Source: Erpobdella octoculata (lineage: Eukaryota > Annelida > Clitellata > Hirudinida > Erpobdellidae). Taken from it: a stretch of DNA of 64,000 bases. Under the pieces are notes generated by a model that searched no databases, was not told the origin of the DNA, and worked only from the letters and a program-made list of their open reading frames with translations. Location of the stretch: assembly GCA_963978895.1 (NCBI GenBank), contig OZ022238.1, positions 48,082,466 through 48,146,465 of the forward strand, given 5' to 3'. Below are positions 42,001 to 52,618 of the stretch, in pieces. Positions within the stretch are counted from its first letter, which is position 1. Each line of letters begins with the position of its first letter. A program made the translations under genes and the position numbers.

Positions 42001-45000
42001 TACTTCTGTAGCATTAACAGTTTTTGAGTAGCAGCTACTTTAAAAACCAAATAACCCAAAAAATGATAAAACACGTATATCTTTTTTTTAGTAGATACTA
42101 AGTATTAATTTTTACATCTGTGGCAATTACAGTTGTTGAGTAGCAGTTACTTTAAAAACCAAATAACCCTATTTTCCACCCCACATTTGAAGTCCTGGAA
42201 ATCAAATTTTCAAAAAATTGTGAAACCCATATATCATTATTTTTAGAGTAGAAACTAAATACTAATTTTTACTTTTGTAGCATTAACAGTTTTTGAGTAG
42301 AAGCTACTTTAAAAACCAAATAACCCAATTTTCCAACCCACATTTGAGGTCCGGGAAACCAAATTTGTAAAAAATGGTGAAACACGTATATCTTTATTTT
42401 TAGAAAAGAAACTAAATAATAATTTTTACATCTGTGGCATTTACTGTTTTTGAGTAGCAGTTACTATAAAAGACAATTAGCCCTATTTTCCACCCCACAT
42501 TTGAAGTCCTGGAAACCAAATTTTCAAAAAATGCTAAAACACGTATTTCATTATTTTTGGAGTAGAAACTAAATACTAATTTTTACTCCTGTAGGAGTAA
42601 CAGTTTTTGAGTAGAAGCTACTTTAAAAACCAAATAACCCAATTTTCCAACCCACATTTGAGGTCCGGGAAACCGAATTTTCAAAAAATGGTAAAACACG
42701 TATCTTTTTATTTTTCAAAAAGAATCTATATACTAAATTTCAGAATAAATTTTTAGAAAATTTTTTTAGAAAAAAGTTTGTTTTCCAGTTTTTTCCCCTC
42801 AGGAGCAAAATTTTTAAAAATCCTTTCTTAGCGGATGTTTACGCTATAAAAGTAATATAAGTTCCAAATTTCACGTTCTTAGGATGAGGCGTTTGAGCTC
42901 GGCGTTGATTATCAGTCAGTCATCTGTCAGTCAGGACATGTTCTTTTATATATATAGATGATAAGCCTAATTTTTTGCAATGGTGTTTTTTTTTTCAATT
43001 TTTGACCCGACCCAATCATACTTATTTTACCTAAAACCTTACCTGATATATCAAATAGGGTGATGACTTTTTTACAACCTCATGTCCCTGTATTATAAAT
43101 TAATAAACTTTTATAAAAAAAAATTAGATAAAATCTTATTCTCAAGGTGATTTGTTGAAAAAACCTCACGCACAAATTGGTTTTAAAAAGTTTATTTTTT
43201 AGCTTTTTTGTTCATTGTTGAAGTCACTATAAACAGAACAATTTTTCACATGCTTGAGGTTAAAATATTGTCATTAGACTGGATGAATTTCAGTGCAATG
43301 TTGTCCTTGTTGCGCAAAAGAGTCATGCATGTCTTGCAAAACTTTGATCAAACGCTGACATAGTGAGAACGTGGAAATTATCGTTGCATGGCAAGTGTGA
43401 ATAAAATATAGCTCGCACAAAATTTTCAGTTGAGATGTATAGTAGTGTTAAGTACTTAGGATTCTAAATTCTATAAAAATCGGCGTTGTGTATCGTAAGC
43501 TATACCTACGGCATTTACCTTTATGGGTGATAGCCAAATCAGTGTCCTTCACTTCTGTCTTTTATATCTAGTATCTAGAATAAGTTTAAATCAGATCGGT
43601 TTGATAGGTAAATAAGACAAATTTTTATAAGTCAAGGAAGACTTGATGTAAATGTAAGAGAAGACTTGTTGCGTTCCAGGCTGTTTTTGATTCATGTTGC
43701 CGCATACATTTATGTGTGTTGTATCTTAAGGTGTTTTTTGTTCAATTACAGATTTGTTTTTGAAATTGTTGTCTCATTCCTGATTTCACCATAAGGTATT
43801 ACCAGACGACTTTTTTATAGCGTGTTTGCTTGATTTTTGAATGCTTTTTTCTTTTCCGTTCTCACTGGAAGTTTGCTACAATTTTTGTCGAGTGGTTTAA
43901 TGGTGTAGAACATGAGTGACTCTGATATGTATGAAGAAAAAATGAGTACTAAGGTAACTTGTTCTACAATTTCTAAAGAAACAGAAGAAAATCTGATTTT
44001 TTGAAACGTTTAATTTGTAAGCAAGAAACGTCCGAAAACACTGCTGAAGTTGTACAATCCCTGCCCACTGTATTTAAAACAGCTGGAAGATACCGTTTGT
44101 TGTGATTTGGTAAATCATATTAATGTGCACTACAACAAACATGTAGTTAAATTTCATTTGTTCTGCCGTACACAGCTAGCATAAAAAGCTGAAAGAAGCA
44201 GAGGAGTCAGTTCTGATGAAGTTGTGAGACCAAAGAGAACTGCTGGTGTCAGAGGAGTTCACTCGAATTGCCAAAAGGGTAGGGGCCTATAAATGGCTGC
44301 TTTTGCAAGGACTCTTTCTCGCTTTTGAGCAAGACTTGTCTTGGAAAAGGCGTGTACTAAATCTCTGTAACGAAAAGTAGACGTTCTACTGGTGGTTTTT
44401 CATTTACCAATATAGGTTTTTTCCGTGGTAGTAACATTAACAATTCCAATAATGTGAAAAAGGTAATGTCAGGTTTAGATTTGGATAATAAGATGAAACG
44501 GGTAATCCAGGATCGTGGTCTCAATGACTGATCTGTAGTTGTTCAAGAAAGGATGAGCTGTGTCTTAAGATTTGCTACACCCTATTTGTAACACGTCTAC
44601 CACACACTCCTTCTAAGAAAAAACGCGAAAGACCACAAAATTTCACAGGCTTTCGAGGCTTAAATTTGTTTGTGTGACAAATTGAAAAGAAAATGCAAAA
44701 ATAAGTGTAACACTCTGACTGAATTGTTTGAAATGATGGTGAACATGGCTGAAGAGTGTGGTGAAGAATATATTTGAAAAAATCTAAAAGAGCTGCTCTT
44801 GCAACAATACGGAGCGTGCATATATTTTGAATTTTGATCACGCCGAGATGAAGTAGTTGGATTCAAGAACTACTGTGAGTTACTGTTGCATGACGAATAT
44901 TTTGCAAAACGTAATAAAGTAGAAAATTGTTCACAAAGCAGCTGGCTTGATGATGGCAGAATTTGGAAAAATGACAGCACAGCGTGAGTACTATCCATCA

Positions 45001-48000
45001 AAAGATGATTTCACTTGTGATTGTTTGAGCTTTTTAACACCTATTTTGCAGCAACGTTTACAACGGCTAATTCAGGCACCTTTGAAAGTGGGCAGGGAAT
45101 AATGCAGGCAGCCAGACCACGTAGTTTTCTGATGTCTCTACTAAACAGTGTTGGTGTTGAGGCTGATCACAGTGAAAGTGAGAAATTCCACAACAGTTAT
45201 TTTGATTAGGCTTTAGTCTCTCACATGATAAGATTAAATGCTACAAACATTCCATTATACAACACAATTGTATGTCGTCTGATGTCAATAAGGAATCTGC
45301 GGACACGGTAAAACAACTGAATTCCACACTGCCTAGTGTGTCCACTTGTGAATTTGAAAAAAACACTTTTGGTAGTATTTTCAATTTAAGCACCAATTCT
45401 GTTACTGTGACACCCTCGGTTGAGGTGAGGATGACGTTTGTGTGATGTCAATTGCACATTTTGTAGCACACAATGTTCACCATGACATTCGAACCATTAA
45501 TGATGACATAACGTTTTATGGAATGGCAACAATTGTAGCTATTTCTTTATTCTTGAGTGTTCTGAAGCGTATTCTCAGATTGGACAAGCCAAAGAAAGTT
45601 TTTAAATTATTTAGTGCTACTGCTGTTAAAATTGTGCAATTTGAAAGTTACGATGGTTTTGGCGTTAGCATAGTTGAACTAGAAAAAATTTATTTATTGC
45701 ACACACCTGTTCACACTGAAGTATTCTCCAGCCTCAATGTTTTGTGGCATACCGTTAGACGGATGAGTTCAAGGAGGCACCCACTACCAAATTGGTCTGG
45801 TTTTATGCAAACAGTTTGCTGTGGGAAATACAACCGTTTTTCAACAATTGAGATGCTTGAAATATTTTATATGAACCAATATGACGACAATTGCATTTAT
45901 TCGACCTTCTTGTATGTGATTGAGCAAGCAAAATCACGTTCGCTTCCAACTCTTAGTTTAACATTTGACTAGCCTTCATACGTCAAGGCTGTTGACATAG
46001 AATGAAAGCTAATTTGAACATTGGCATAAGACAGGGGTGGGCAAACATTTTCTACGGAGGGCCACATTGAAAACTTTTTTGTTATCGCGGGCCGCATATA
46101 TATTTTCTCTATTTTAATAAAAAAACAGTTTGCATCTTCTTTAAATTGTTAACCAATTCCTGTCATTTTATTTTTCTCTCTTTTTCCGTTAAATTTTGCC
46201 CAAAATTCAAATGTTTTGTTTGGTAGTGTCTTTTTAAATTATACTCTTTAAAGACACTCACACACTCATGGCACAGCAAACAGACAGCCTTGTCCCTAAC
46301 ATTTGCGAAGAAGTACTTATCAGTCCAATCTTCATTAAAAACACGACATTCGTCCTCAATTTTTCTTTTCTTGGCAGCACTCATGGTTGAATCAACGCTT
46401 ATTCTATTCACTTTCAAATTACAATGTTTAAAACCTTTCAAAATGTAAACAAAACTAACTTTTGGTTAAGCGCGAACACAGTTGCGAATAGGGATGTTGT
46501 GAGTTTTATGTAAAAACAACCAACAAAAAAAAACGTTAATATAATTTATTTAAATCGAAGCCGATAATCTAAATAACAATTTCAAAAATTTAGCGAAAAT
46601 TCTAAACGGGCCGCATAAAATAGTTTGGCGGGCCGCATGCGGCCCGCGGGCCGTAGTTTGCCCACCTCTGGCATAAGATTAGGCAATTTTCATACCTTGA
46701 TGAGTTTTCTCGGTTGTATTTGAATCTTGTTCATAAGCTCAATTTGGCAGTTATGATTTTTGAAAACCATAATTGGCCTTTTGCAAAATGGCTGATAAAA
46801 CAAAATTCATCATCAAAATGAAATAAAACAAGTGGATCCATTAACTACTGAACTAGCTTTAAAGGGCTTTTATTAACCTAGCGTCATGGGGATATGGGTC
46901 TATAAATTTGTGATTTTTTAACTACTTTTTACAACGTTTTATTAAAAAAATTATTTTTTTGAAAAATGATTTAAGTAACACTGCTTTGAGACTATTTAAT
47001 ATTTTTTGCAAGTTGTAACATTGTTATAAATAATCATTTGGAAGTAAGTTTTCAAATTATCGGCCATTTTGTTATTTTTTTCTCACGCACTCCCTACATT
47101 GTTATAGAGTTACGTTTTCCATATTTACTTCACACATACCTTTCCAAAACATTTAGAAAACTGATGACTGTGGATATTTCAAGGTACTTTTTATAAATAT
47201 TATTCAAACCCTATTTTCATTTTTCTCCGCTTGCCCAAAAAATAGTAACCCACTCAAATTGGGGGCATATGTCCCCTGCACCTGTTTTCTACGCCTATGC
47301 ATAATGCTAAAACTTTGCTGCCAAGATTAGAAAGGCCCGCTGCAACCTCATGGAGGCAGATCCACTTTAAAGTCAAAATGACTCCGTCAACCTTGTAGGG
47401 ATCCACTTAAACGTCAAGGCCCCACTTAAACGTCAGTGCCCCACTCAAACAACATGGAGCTCACTTAAACGTTAGGGGTTCCACTAAACCGTCGATGGGC
47501 CCACTTTCCTTTCAGAAATGTCGTCCCTATCCTAAGATTGGAAATTTCTTACCGTTGTTAAATTTTTTAATTAGAAGAAGACAGAATATTTCGCAATATT
47601 TAATTTGCCGGTATTTGACCAATAAAATAATATTTAAATTTTATTTAAATGAAGACATCATTTATTTTGTTATTGAAATAATTTGAATTGCTGCCGCGCA
47701 CTATTAATAGCCTGTTGTGCTATAATACAGTGCGCTCATTGGTAATAACAAATGGTTATTGTCAGTACTTAGCCGCTCACTGTCAATAGCCAATCGCGTT
47801 ACTTTAGAGTGCGCGCACTGTCAATAGATTCTACGATACAGTTTTGTAACCCTAGCTTCTGTACTGAAATGTTTAATTTGTACATTTGTGCACATTCTAT
47901 ACTACAAAGACAGCCCTAACGTTGACGCTTATTCAAAACAATACATACCGTGTAGCTTCAGCTATTGTGGACGAGTCAAACTCGACATCTTCTTTTCCAG

Positions 48001-51000
48001 TTGTGTTCAAATAACCAAATTTTGTTAAGAATTCCTACACATAAAAATTTCAAGTTTTCAAAATAGTAACTTTTGACTTAGTGGCATTTAATTGCATAAA
48101 AATTTATTTTTGATTATATAAATTTATAAAATAGAAATAATTCTTAATATGTGATGAATGTGAGAATTGAAAACAAAAGAAACTTTCAAATCAAGATGGA
48201 ATAAACAAAATTTTCATTTCAATTTTTTAAATTTAAAAATTAAATAATTTTTTTACATTATTTTTGTTTCTTTTTAAATTGTTTCAAAGTTCTTATTACA
48301 TGCATTCTATGATTCATTCAAATTGTGTCCAATTTAATTAAATATTTTTGATTTATTGTGAGAGTCAGATAGTTGTGAAGATAATTAAAAGAGTGTAAAG
48401 ACTAAAAAGTAGAAAATAAAAATAAAATAAAAAACTTTTTAAAAACTAGTCTTATGATAAGACTAGGGTGCTCAGTTTGAATTCAATGAACAGATCTGTA
48501 TAACTTAGCCAGCATCCTAGTTTTTTGTTTATTTATTTTTTTTTATTTAAAAAACATTTTGTTATTCATTTTATTTGGATAGATGTTGATACTGTAAATG
48601 ATATTTCACAGAAGTTGTAGATTTTTTGCCCATTTTGAAACATTTATTACAAGGATTGCATTTCGCCCTGTAGCCATCGTTGGATTTACTTGTCTTAAAA
48701 TACCTCCATAACATGTTAAATGACTTTTTATTATAATTACTCTCGCTTCTTAAACTGAGACAGCTAACATCATCCTCAGACCAGTCTCTGACATTGAGAA
48801 AATTCAAGGGAATTGAAAGAATTTCATAGCAAGCTAAAATGGACGACAGAAAAGAAAAGCGGAAAAGATAGTATTGCAATCGTATGAGTGTTGTCGGTGT
48901 CGGCAAAACAGAAACAAGAAATTCTTTTAGAATTTTTTTATGACAAAAGTTTCAAATAAAAATGAATTTATTTTAAAAATTTTAAATAATTCTTATTTAT
49001 ACTTATTTTCAAAAGAACTATAATTAAAAAATGCTTACTGACCCACCTTAGAAAAATTTCGGTATAAAATTTTCCATTCAGATCAAATAATTGCAAACAA
49101 TTTTTTAAATAATTTCAAACAATTTCAAAGCAAATAATGGATATGTGCGCAATTGTTTGCTATTTATTTGAAATTATTCGCAGTACGCACAAATTGTGCG
49201 CATTTATTTAAAATAAGCGCATTCAAATAAATGCAAATTTTGTTCGATGGTGCAAATATTTTTTCTTATTTGATTTGATTTTATTCAAATGCGCACAAAA
49301 CAGTCAAACGCAGGTGCTTAGTTGTAGCACATCTGACCAAAAATAATAAATTAAAAGTAATTGAAGTGAAATCAAATACTAAATAAGTTTTTAATTTTCT
49401 TTTAAACTAAAGCTTATTGTAAAAGTTTTTTTTATAATACCTTTTTTGAGATAAATTAAACAAAACGCACCCACACACGCAATATTGGCAGAAATAGCCC
49501 TGACCAAAATGCAAATTGTAATTATCTCGTATAACCCCTTACAGTCGCAAATATGGAGCTAGATTGTGATTTGGCGCCAGTGAATCTTTGCCCGTGTAAA
49601 CGCGCCTTAATGAAAAATTAGTATTTTCAAAGGCGAGCAAACGTGGTAAAGTTAATATAAAAAATTTAACAAGTGAACTGTAAAAAACATTGATTTTTTT
49701 AAATCCTTTATATTATTGTAATATGCAGAGTATGAGGAAAAATTAAAGAAACTTTCAAATCAATATTGAATAAACACGTTATACTAACAATTTTTAAATC
49801 TGAAAATTAATTGTTGCTTTCTTTAAATAAACTAAAAATTCAAAGTTTTTCTCTACAGAAAATTTGTAATTTTAAGTTTTTTTTAATTTTAATTGATTTT
49901 ATTTTATAATTCACTCGAAAGTTGTTCATTCAATCTGAAATTTTAACAGAATCTGATGTCCGCAGCAACAAATAAACCCACTATAATTCAACTCAATTGT
50001 AAGGATTGAAACTATGCTTTTATTATTTATAGGCGGGATATATTGTCCGGGGATATACAGTCCAGGGGATAATGTCCTTGGAGATAGATATTTTCCGAGA
50101 AAATACTGCGCTCGAGATATTGTCTAAATGGATATTGTCCAGGGAAGATATTGTTGGATAATAAAGTCCGGAGGATATTTCCGGGTGATATTGTCCAGAA
50201 GATAATATCCGGGAGATTTTGTCCAAGGGATATTGTTAGGGAAGATATTTTCTTGGCCACAGCATTGGTAATAAATATTTCCAAACCCACTTATCAGTTT
50301 TGATTTGACAATGAAAAAGCATGGGCTGTTGCCAAGGTATTTTGAAATATTATTTTAATCAATTATTGAAATTATTTATAATAATTAATATTAAAACTGC
50401 TTATAATTACATTAGAAATAAAAACTTACAATCCATGTAAATGGCGGTGTTTTGTTTTTATCTAAAGCATAACTATCACTTTTTTCTGTGGCTGAAAGTA
50501 AATGGAAGTTCACATTCCAAACATTAAAAAAAACTTTTATAAAAAAAAACTGATGCTGAAAAAATGTAATTATAAACTAGATTTTTAAAACGAATAAGGG
50601 CATCATATAGAAGCTTTTATATGCACCATTAGAGTACTGCATGGGCCGATTTTTTGCTGGCCGATTCGTCGGAAGCTTGACTCAGTCCATTTCATAAACC
50701 AAATTTTCAGGCCCGGCCTATTCTAACCCGTTTCATAAGTCTGAAATCTTCATACTTGGCACAAAAAATTAAGCTCGGCTTGTTTTTACCCAGCTTGATT
50801 TCAAACTCGGCACGTTTGAAAGCCTTAAAATCAAAGCCCGGTCGTTGCAGTAGTCTAGCATCAATCATTAACATTTAATTTTTAATGTAAGAAAACATCC
50901 AGTGTTGATGAATAGAACCGACACCGTTAACTCAACTACCGATTTTGATAAACGAGCTATGTAAACCAGACGACAAAAGCATTTCCATAATTAAAGAAAA

Positions 51001-52574
51001 TTTGCACTCCACAAGACTCAGACTACAGGTCTTCATTGCACATCCAGTCGCTAAGCAGAAAAAAAATTAAATGTATTGCGACGTCTGAAAACATGCGCAT
51101 CAAGCCATTGTCATAAAAAAATGAAAGATTCTTTTTAGGAATCGTGGTCTTACGTGAAACATGTTCACTATATAACACTCACGTGTATTATAGCTATATT
51201 ATAGAGATTAGTGATCGGAACATAAGACATTTTAAGTCGCTGCGACCAGAGTAAACTAACTACATCAGTTCAGCCTGTTGTGACAAACTAATCCTGTTCA
51301 AATCACTATCCAAACCTAAGTAGATAGATACCTTATTTCAGTTCGCTAGCACAAACCAAAATTGAGTTTTGTCATACATCGGCAAGGCGAACGCCACCGT
51401 CCAGAACCCGATAAAGTGAAAGTCGTGGGTTAAATTCCTGGGATCGGAAATTTGGGATCGAGCTCAAATTTTACTAGAAACTGTTGTTTACCGATTTAGG
51501 ACTGTATGCAAAATTTCAACTCGCTACGATATCAGAACGTTGGTGAAATTAACGATAGCAGATTTTGTTAACCATAAATAGACGGCAGCAAGCTAATATA
51601 AGTAAGTTGTTTCAAAAAAGTAAATTTTTAAACTCTGGCTCGCTAATTGTGAGCCAGTCCCAAGGCTGGAAAGTAGAGAAAAGAGAGTAAAAGAGATCAA
51701 ATATGATCTACGACAGGAACTTCTTAGATGCTGCTAACACACAACTATTTCAGCCTTGAAAAAGTTAGCGTAAAAGACTGTAAACTATTATAAACAAGAC
51801 ACAAACACTCTCACACGCACTCAACAAACACTTATAACAGTCCTAGTGCCAATAAACAAACTTTTAAATGTCTTACCAGCTAGAAAAAAATTAACTTTGA
51901 TTTTAAAAACAAGAATAATTTCGACGTTTTTATTAGGTCAGTAAGTCGTCGGTTTAAGATTTTGTCTGTCCGCGAATTCCATGCGATGGTGTTTTTTAAA
52001 ATGGGCACCGGATTGATCATATAATAACCCATGAGGAAAAAAAGTGAAACAACTTATAAGATTTTAAATTTAACGGGCTAAGGTTTGCACCTAGCGAAAA
52101 AAGCTAAAAAAACCCAAATGCTTACAAATTTCACCAAAAAAAAACGAAAAAGTAGAAAATAATTTTTGCATCATAAAAAATAAATTTTTTAAACAACAAC
52201 GTTTTTCTTGCGTCTTAAAAAGATAAAATAATATTCATATAATTCATATACAACGGAAAACGTTGCGAGCGCATTATAGGCTACAACATCAAAACTTTAG
52301 TTAAACAAATAGTTATAAAAGATAATGCGCCCGCAACATTTTTCGTTGTATATGAATTATAGAAACAATATTTTATATTTTTTAGAGCGCAAGAAAAACT
52401 TTTTTGAAAAAATGTATTTTTTAAGATAAAATTTAAAAAAAAATTGTTTCTACCGTTGTTTTTTTCTGGCTCGCTTTCATCCGTTTCATTCACAAACTCA
52501 GCGTCATTTGAAATATATAATAAACTATAAACGACAACCAACAAATTCAGAGCTCGTACAAATTTTGAAGTCAT
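35854..52574 (-). CDS. MMP-C: complete matrix metalloproteinase gene, 11 exons
   Basis: Secreted zinc endopeptidase of the M10A family, expected to cut extracellular matrix. Coding exons, 5' to 3' on the minus strand: 52454-52574, 50430-50491, 47949-48034, 41038-41168, 40699-40780, 38765-38904, 38376-38621, 38105-38239, 36836-37006, 36151-36278, 35854-36009. They total 1458 nt, divisible by three, giving about 485 aa. Domain order: signal peptide (1-25), acidic linker, propeptide (YL motif, then PRCGNPD cysteine switch), catalytic domain (GAKW...VTW...HEIGHAIGLDH, Met-turn AIMYP), Lys/Pro hinge, hemopexin-like domain, stop. All junctions are GT-AG and phase-matched. No RxKR furin site is visible before the catalytic domain, so activation is probably not by furin (inference). 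Oddities: HRC replaces HGD at the structural zinc site, and the C-terminal hemopexin Cys is missing. Introns hold many transposons. The family call is secure; the orthologue is not. Confidence 0.9.
36151..36278 (-). CDS. MMP-C exon 10: hemopexin blades 2-3
   Basis: 128 nt encoding DDKIWIYNQFKYETVKQVTS and [20 protein letters not shown], ending in phase 0 at CAG/gtataa. The [10 protein letters not shown] strand starts the next blade. Confidence 0.86.
36360..36570 (-). mobile_element. GC-minisatellite element in MMP-C intron 9
   Basis: Clear AGCGGGAAAGCGACCGGG units, ending AACGCGGGTACGCTCTAGT. Occupies the same intron as the copy at 57455-57745 in MMP-D, so insertion predates the C/D split. 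Confidence 0.65.
36836..37006 (-). CDS. MMP-C exon 9: hemopexin blades 1-2
   Basis: 171 nt encoding [18 protein letters not shown] and [18 protein letters not shown]. The D.LY.F.GD.FW pattern and the I.AA.Y....YIFKG strand are hemopexin-repeat signatures. The Cys before REISAA is shared with D (CPSDIS). Confidence 0.88.
37075..37265 (+). mobile_element. GC-minisatellite element in MMP-C intron 8, degenerate
   Basis: C-rich repeats (TTTCTCTCTCTCTTTCCCG, CGCTTGCTTTCCCGCGCCCG) with neither family end clear. MMP-D has a copy in the same intron at 58320. Confidence 0.5.
37387..37605 (-). mobile_element. tRNA-derived SINE of a second family
   Basis: Minus strand: head GCGCTGGTGGCAGAGCGG, then GTAGAGCGCTCGCC, and B box GGCAGTTCAAGCC (37543-37555). 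The body ends in an (ATT)n tail at 37387-37408. Lies in the intron between MMP-C exons 8 and 9. Confidence 0.75.
38105..38239 (-). CDS. MMP-C exon 8: hinge and hemopexin entry
   Basis: 135 nt, entering in phase 1. A Lys/Pro/Asn-rich hinge starts PRKKDENVPSN and ends [19 protein letters not shown], where the Cys and AIMEG/GPDG junction begin hemopexin blade 1. The D copy (58714-58848) has the same length and only codon substitutions, supporting coding. Confidence 0.82.
38376..38621 (-). CDS. MMP-C exon 7: catalytic zinc site
   Basis: 246 nt encoding [33 protein letters not shown] and Met-turn AIMYP, ending GIQHLYG. HExxHxxGxxH supplies three zinc-ligand His and the catalytic Glu. The donor G/gtgtgt is shared with B and D. 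Confidence 0.9.
38765..38904 (-). CDS. MMP-C exon 6: catalytic domain, structural zinc loop
   Basis: 140 nt encoding [20 protein letters not shown] and onward to RHHRCTVPFDGPG. PFDGPG is the calcium/structural-zinc loop. The usual HGD is HRC here, replacing the zinc-binding Asp with Cys. Confidence 0.87.
38935..39075. repeat. Pentanucleotide array in MMP-C intron 5
   Basis: CGTAA, CTTAA and CATGA units next to exon 6. A shorter version is at 59520-59570 in MMP-D. Confidence 0.75.
39275..39560 (-). repeat. Dispersed repeat, copy 3, next to the LINE
   Basis: Reverse-orientation copy: ACACTTTTACTAAACTTGAC, TTCTCTGTCTGTCTGTGGTC, CAATCGATTTTAAACTAACT. It directly precedes the LINE end at 39620. 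Confidence 0.55.
39620..40345 (-). mobile_element. L2/CR1-like LINE, 3' end of ORF2
   Basis: Minus-strand frame open across the fragment: KLLGATLDSSLTFHNHVKLI, RLDYSNSILYGAPKSS, LQKIQNTLARVI, QLHWLPVDKRIKFKIATI and RAFRAAAPLVWNSFP, ending KTHLFQLN plus stop at about 39706. This is the end of a CR1/L2-type reverse transcriptase ORF. A GATTT 5-mer tail lies at 39625-39645. 5'-truncated; sits in intron 5 of MMP-C. Confidence 0.85.
40699..40780 (-). CDS. MMP-C exon 5: first strand of catalytic domain
   Basis: Encodes GAKWEKNPVTWRLRNYW and then RQKTMTGATQ, matching the GxKW...LTYRIxNY start of MMP catalytic domains. The donor is TT/gttagt. A second phase-compatible acceptor 18 nt upstream (ataag/AC) would add DCQQNT. 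The cacag acceptor used here is kept in all four copies. Confidence 0.75.
41038..41168 (-). CDS. MMP-C exon 4: propeptide with cysteine switch
   Basis: 131 nt, beginning REAQRKFNLPETGEVDKET and containing PRCGNPD. The Cys of this motif normally caps the catalytic zinc in the latent enzyme. This is the only copy in the window with the canonical PRCGxPD form. Confidence 0.88.
41408..42959 (+). mobile_element. Twin element copy 2 (1.55 kb)
   Basis: Same ends and internal order as 21491-23154, with scattered substitutions. Repeat units start near 41897, 42050, 42163, 42321, 42478 and 42635. Its (GTCA)n array is only a few units, which accounts for most of the 112-bp length difference. Lies in intron 3 of MMP-C. 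Confidence 0.75.
46032..46670 (-). mobile_element. hAT element with BED-finger exon, 639 bp
   Basis: Terminal inverted repeats CAGGGGTGGGCAAAC / GTTTGCCCACCTCTG and a perfect 8-bp target duplication GCATAAGA at 46024-46031 and 46671-46678. It keeps only the N-terminal part of the transposase. The ends and protein resemble the GTF2IRD2-like hAT group (from memory, unchecked). It lies inside the broken multicopy gene at 43.9-46.9 kb. Confidence 0.9.
46163..46441 (-). pseudogene. hAT transposase N-terminus, BED zinc finger
   Basis: 92 codons with a stop. From about residue 23: AAKKRKIEDECRVFNEDW, then CLLCHECVSVFKEYNLKRHY and TKH: a Cys-x2-Cys and His-x4-His BED finger. The dimerisation and catalytic parts are missing, so it cannot encode a working transposase. 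Confidence 0.8.
47340..47510 (+). repeat. Degenerate CCACTTAAACGTCA minisatellite
   Basis: At least six imperfect units (CCACTTTAAAGTCA, CCACTTAAACGTCAAGGC, CCACTTAAACGTCAGTGC, TCACTTAAACGTTAGGGG, CCACTAAACCGTCGATGG). In MMP-C intron 3, about 440 bp from exon 3. Confidence 0.65.
47949..48034 (-). CDS. MMP-C exon 3: propeptide start
   Basis: 86 nt encoding [20 protein letters not shown] and onward to STIAEAT. The xFLxKFGYL helix is the classic first helix of MMP propeptides. All four copies have exactly 86 nt here. Confidence 0.87.
48463..48521. repeat. Small inverted repeat
   Basis: ACTAGGGTGCT and, reversed, ACTAGGATGCT about 37 bp apart. It lies next to the BED fragment and may be a transposon edge. 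Confidence 0.35.
48571..48708 (-). pseudogene. BED zinc-finger fragment of another hAT family
   Basis: WRYFKTSKSNDGYRAKCNPC, then NKCFKMGKKSTTSVKYHL and QYQHLSK plus stop: Cys-x2-Cys and His-x4-His in BED spacing. The frame extends to 48906 without recognisable content. It lies in intron 2 of MMP-C. The other transposase parts are absent. Confidence 0.6.
48720..50030. other. MMP-C intron 2, unassigned
   Basis: AT-rich. CTTTGCCCGTGTAAACGCGC at about 49587 resembles a DNA-transposon end, and 49130-49310 holds repeated TGCGCA/GCGCAAT motifs. No exon found. Confidence 0.35.
50033..50262. repeat. GGAGATATTGTCC minisatellite, MMP-C intron 2
   Basis: Units such as GGATATATTGTCCGGGG, GGGTGATATTGTCCAGAAG and GGGATATTGTTAGGGAAG. 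Confidence 0.65.
50430..50491 (-). CDS. MMP-C exon 2: linker before the propeptide
   Basis: 62 nt between tttcag and gtaagt, entering in phase 1 and leaving in phase 0. It encodes TEKSDSYALDKNKTPPFTWI, matching exon 2 of A (TEESNNSDENKTPPYTWI) and B. The conserved end PPxTWI supports the model. Confidence 0.8.
52454..52574 (-). CDS. MMP-C exon 1: signal peptide
   Basis: Starts at ATG 52574 with MTSKFVRALNLLVVVYSLL, a positive n-region plus hydrophobic core typical of a secretory signal, then an acidic Glu/Asn stretch. It ends in phase 1 at ACG/gtagaa. It is 121 nt, the same as MMP-B exon 1. Confidence 0.85.
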
Positions 52575-52611
52575 AATCACAGTTTGCATTAACAATTGAA
52601 CTTTAGATTCA

Positions 52612-52618
52612 TTTTATA
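52612..52618 (-). promoter_or_regulatory. TATA box of MMP-C
   Basis: TATAAAA in GAGTATAAAATGAATC, only 38 bp before the ATG, so the 5' UTR should be very short. An inverted CCAAT lies at 52682-52686. Confidence 0.65.

Larger units (their letters stand above)
43905..46860 (+). pseudogene. Broken copy of a multicopy gene of unknown function
   Basis: Plus-strand remnants in several frames. ATG about 43912 (MSDSDMYEEKMSTK); DEVVRPKRTAGVRGVHSNC near 44220; GQGIMQAARPRS near 45090; an open stretch 45442-45972 with FVAHNVHHDIRTINDDITF and YGMATIVA; and GNFHTLMSFLGC after the nested hAT near 46690. These motifs recur in this order in a large repetitive protein family I recall from invertebrate genomes; its function is unknown to me and the link is unchecked. 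Frameshifts, stops and the hAT insertion mark it as dead. It lies in intron 3 of MMP-C. Confidence 0.6.
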
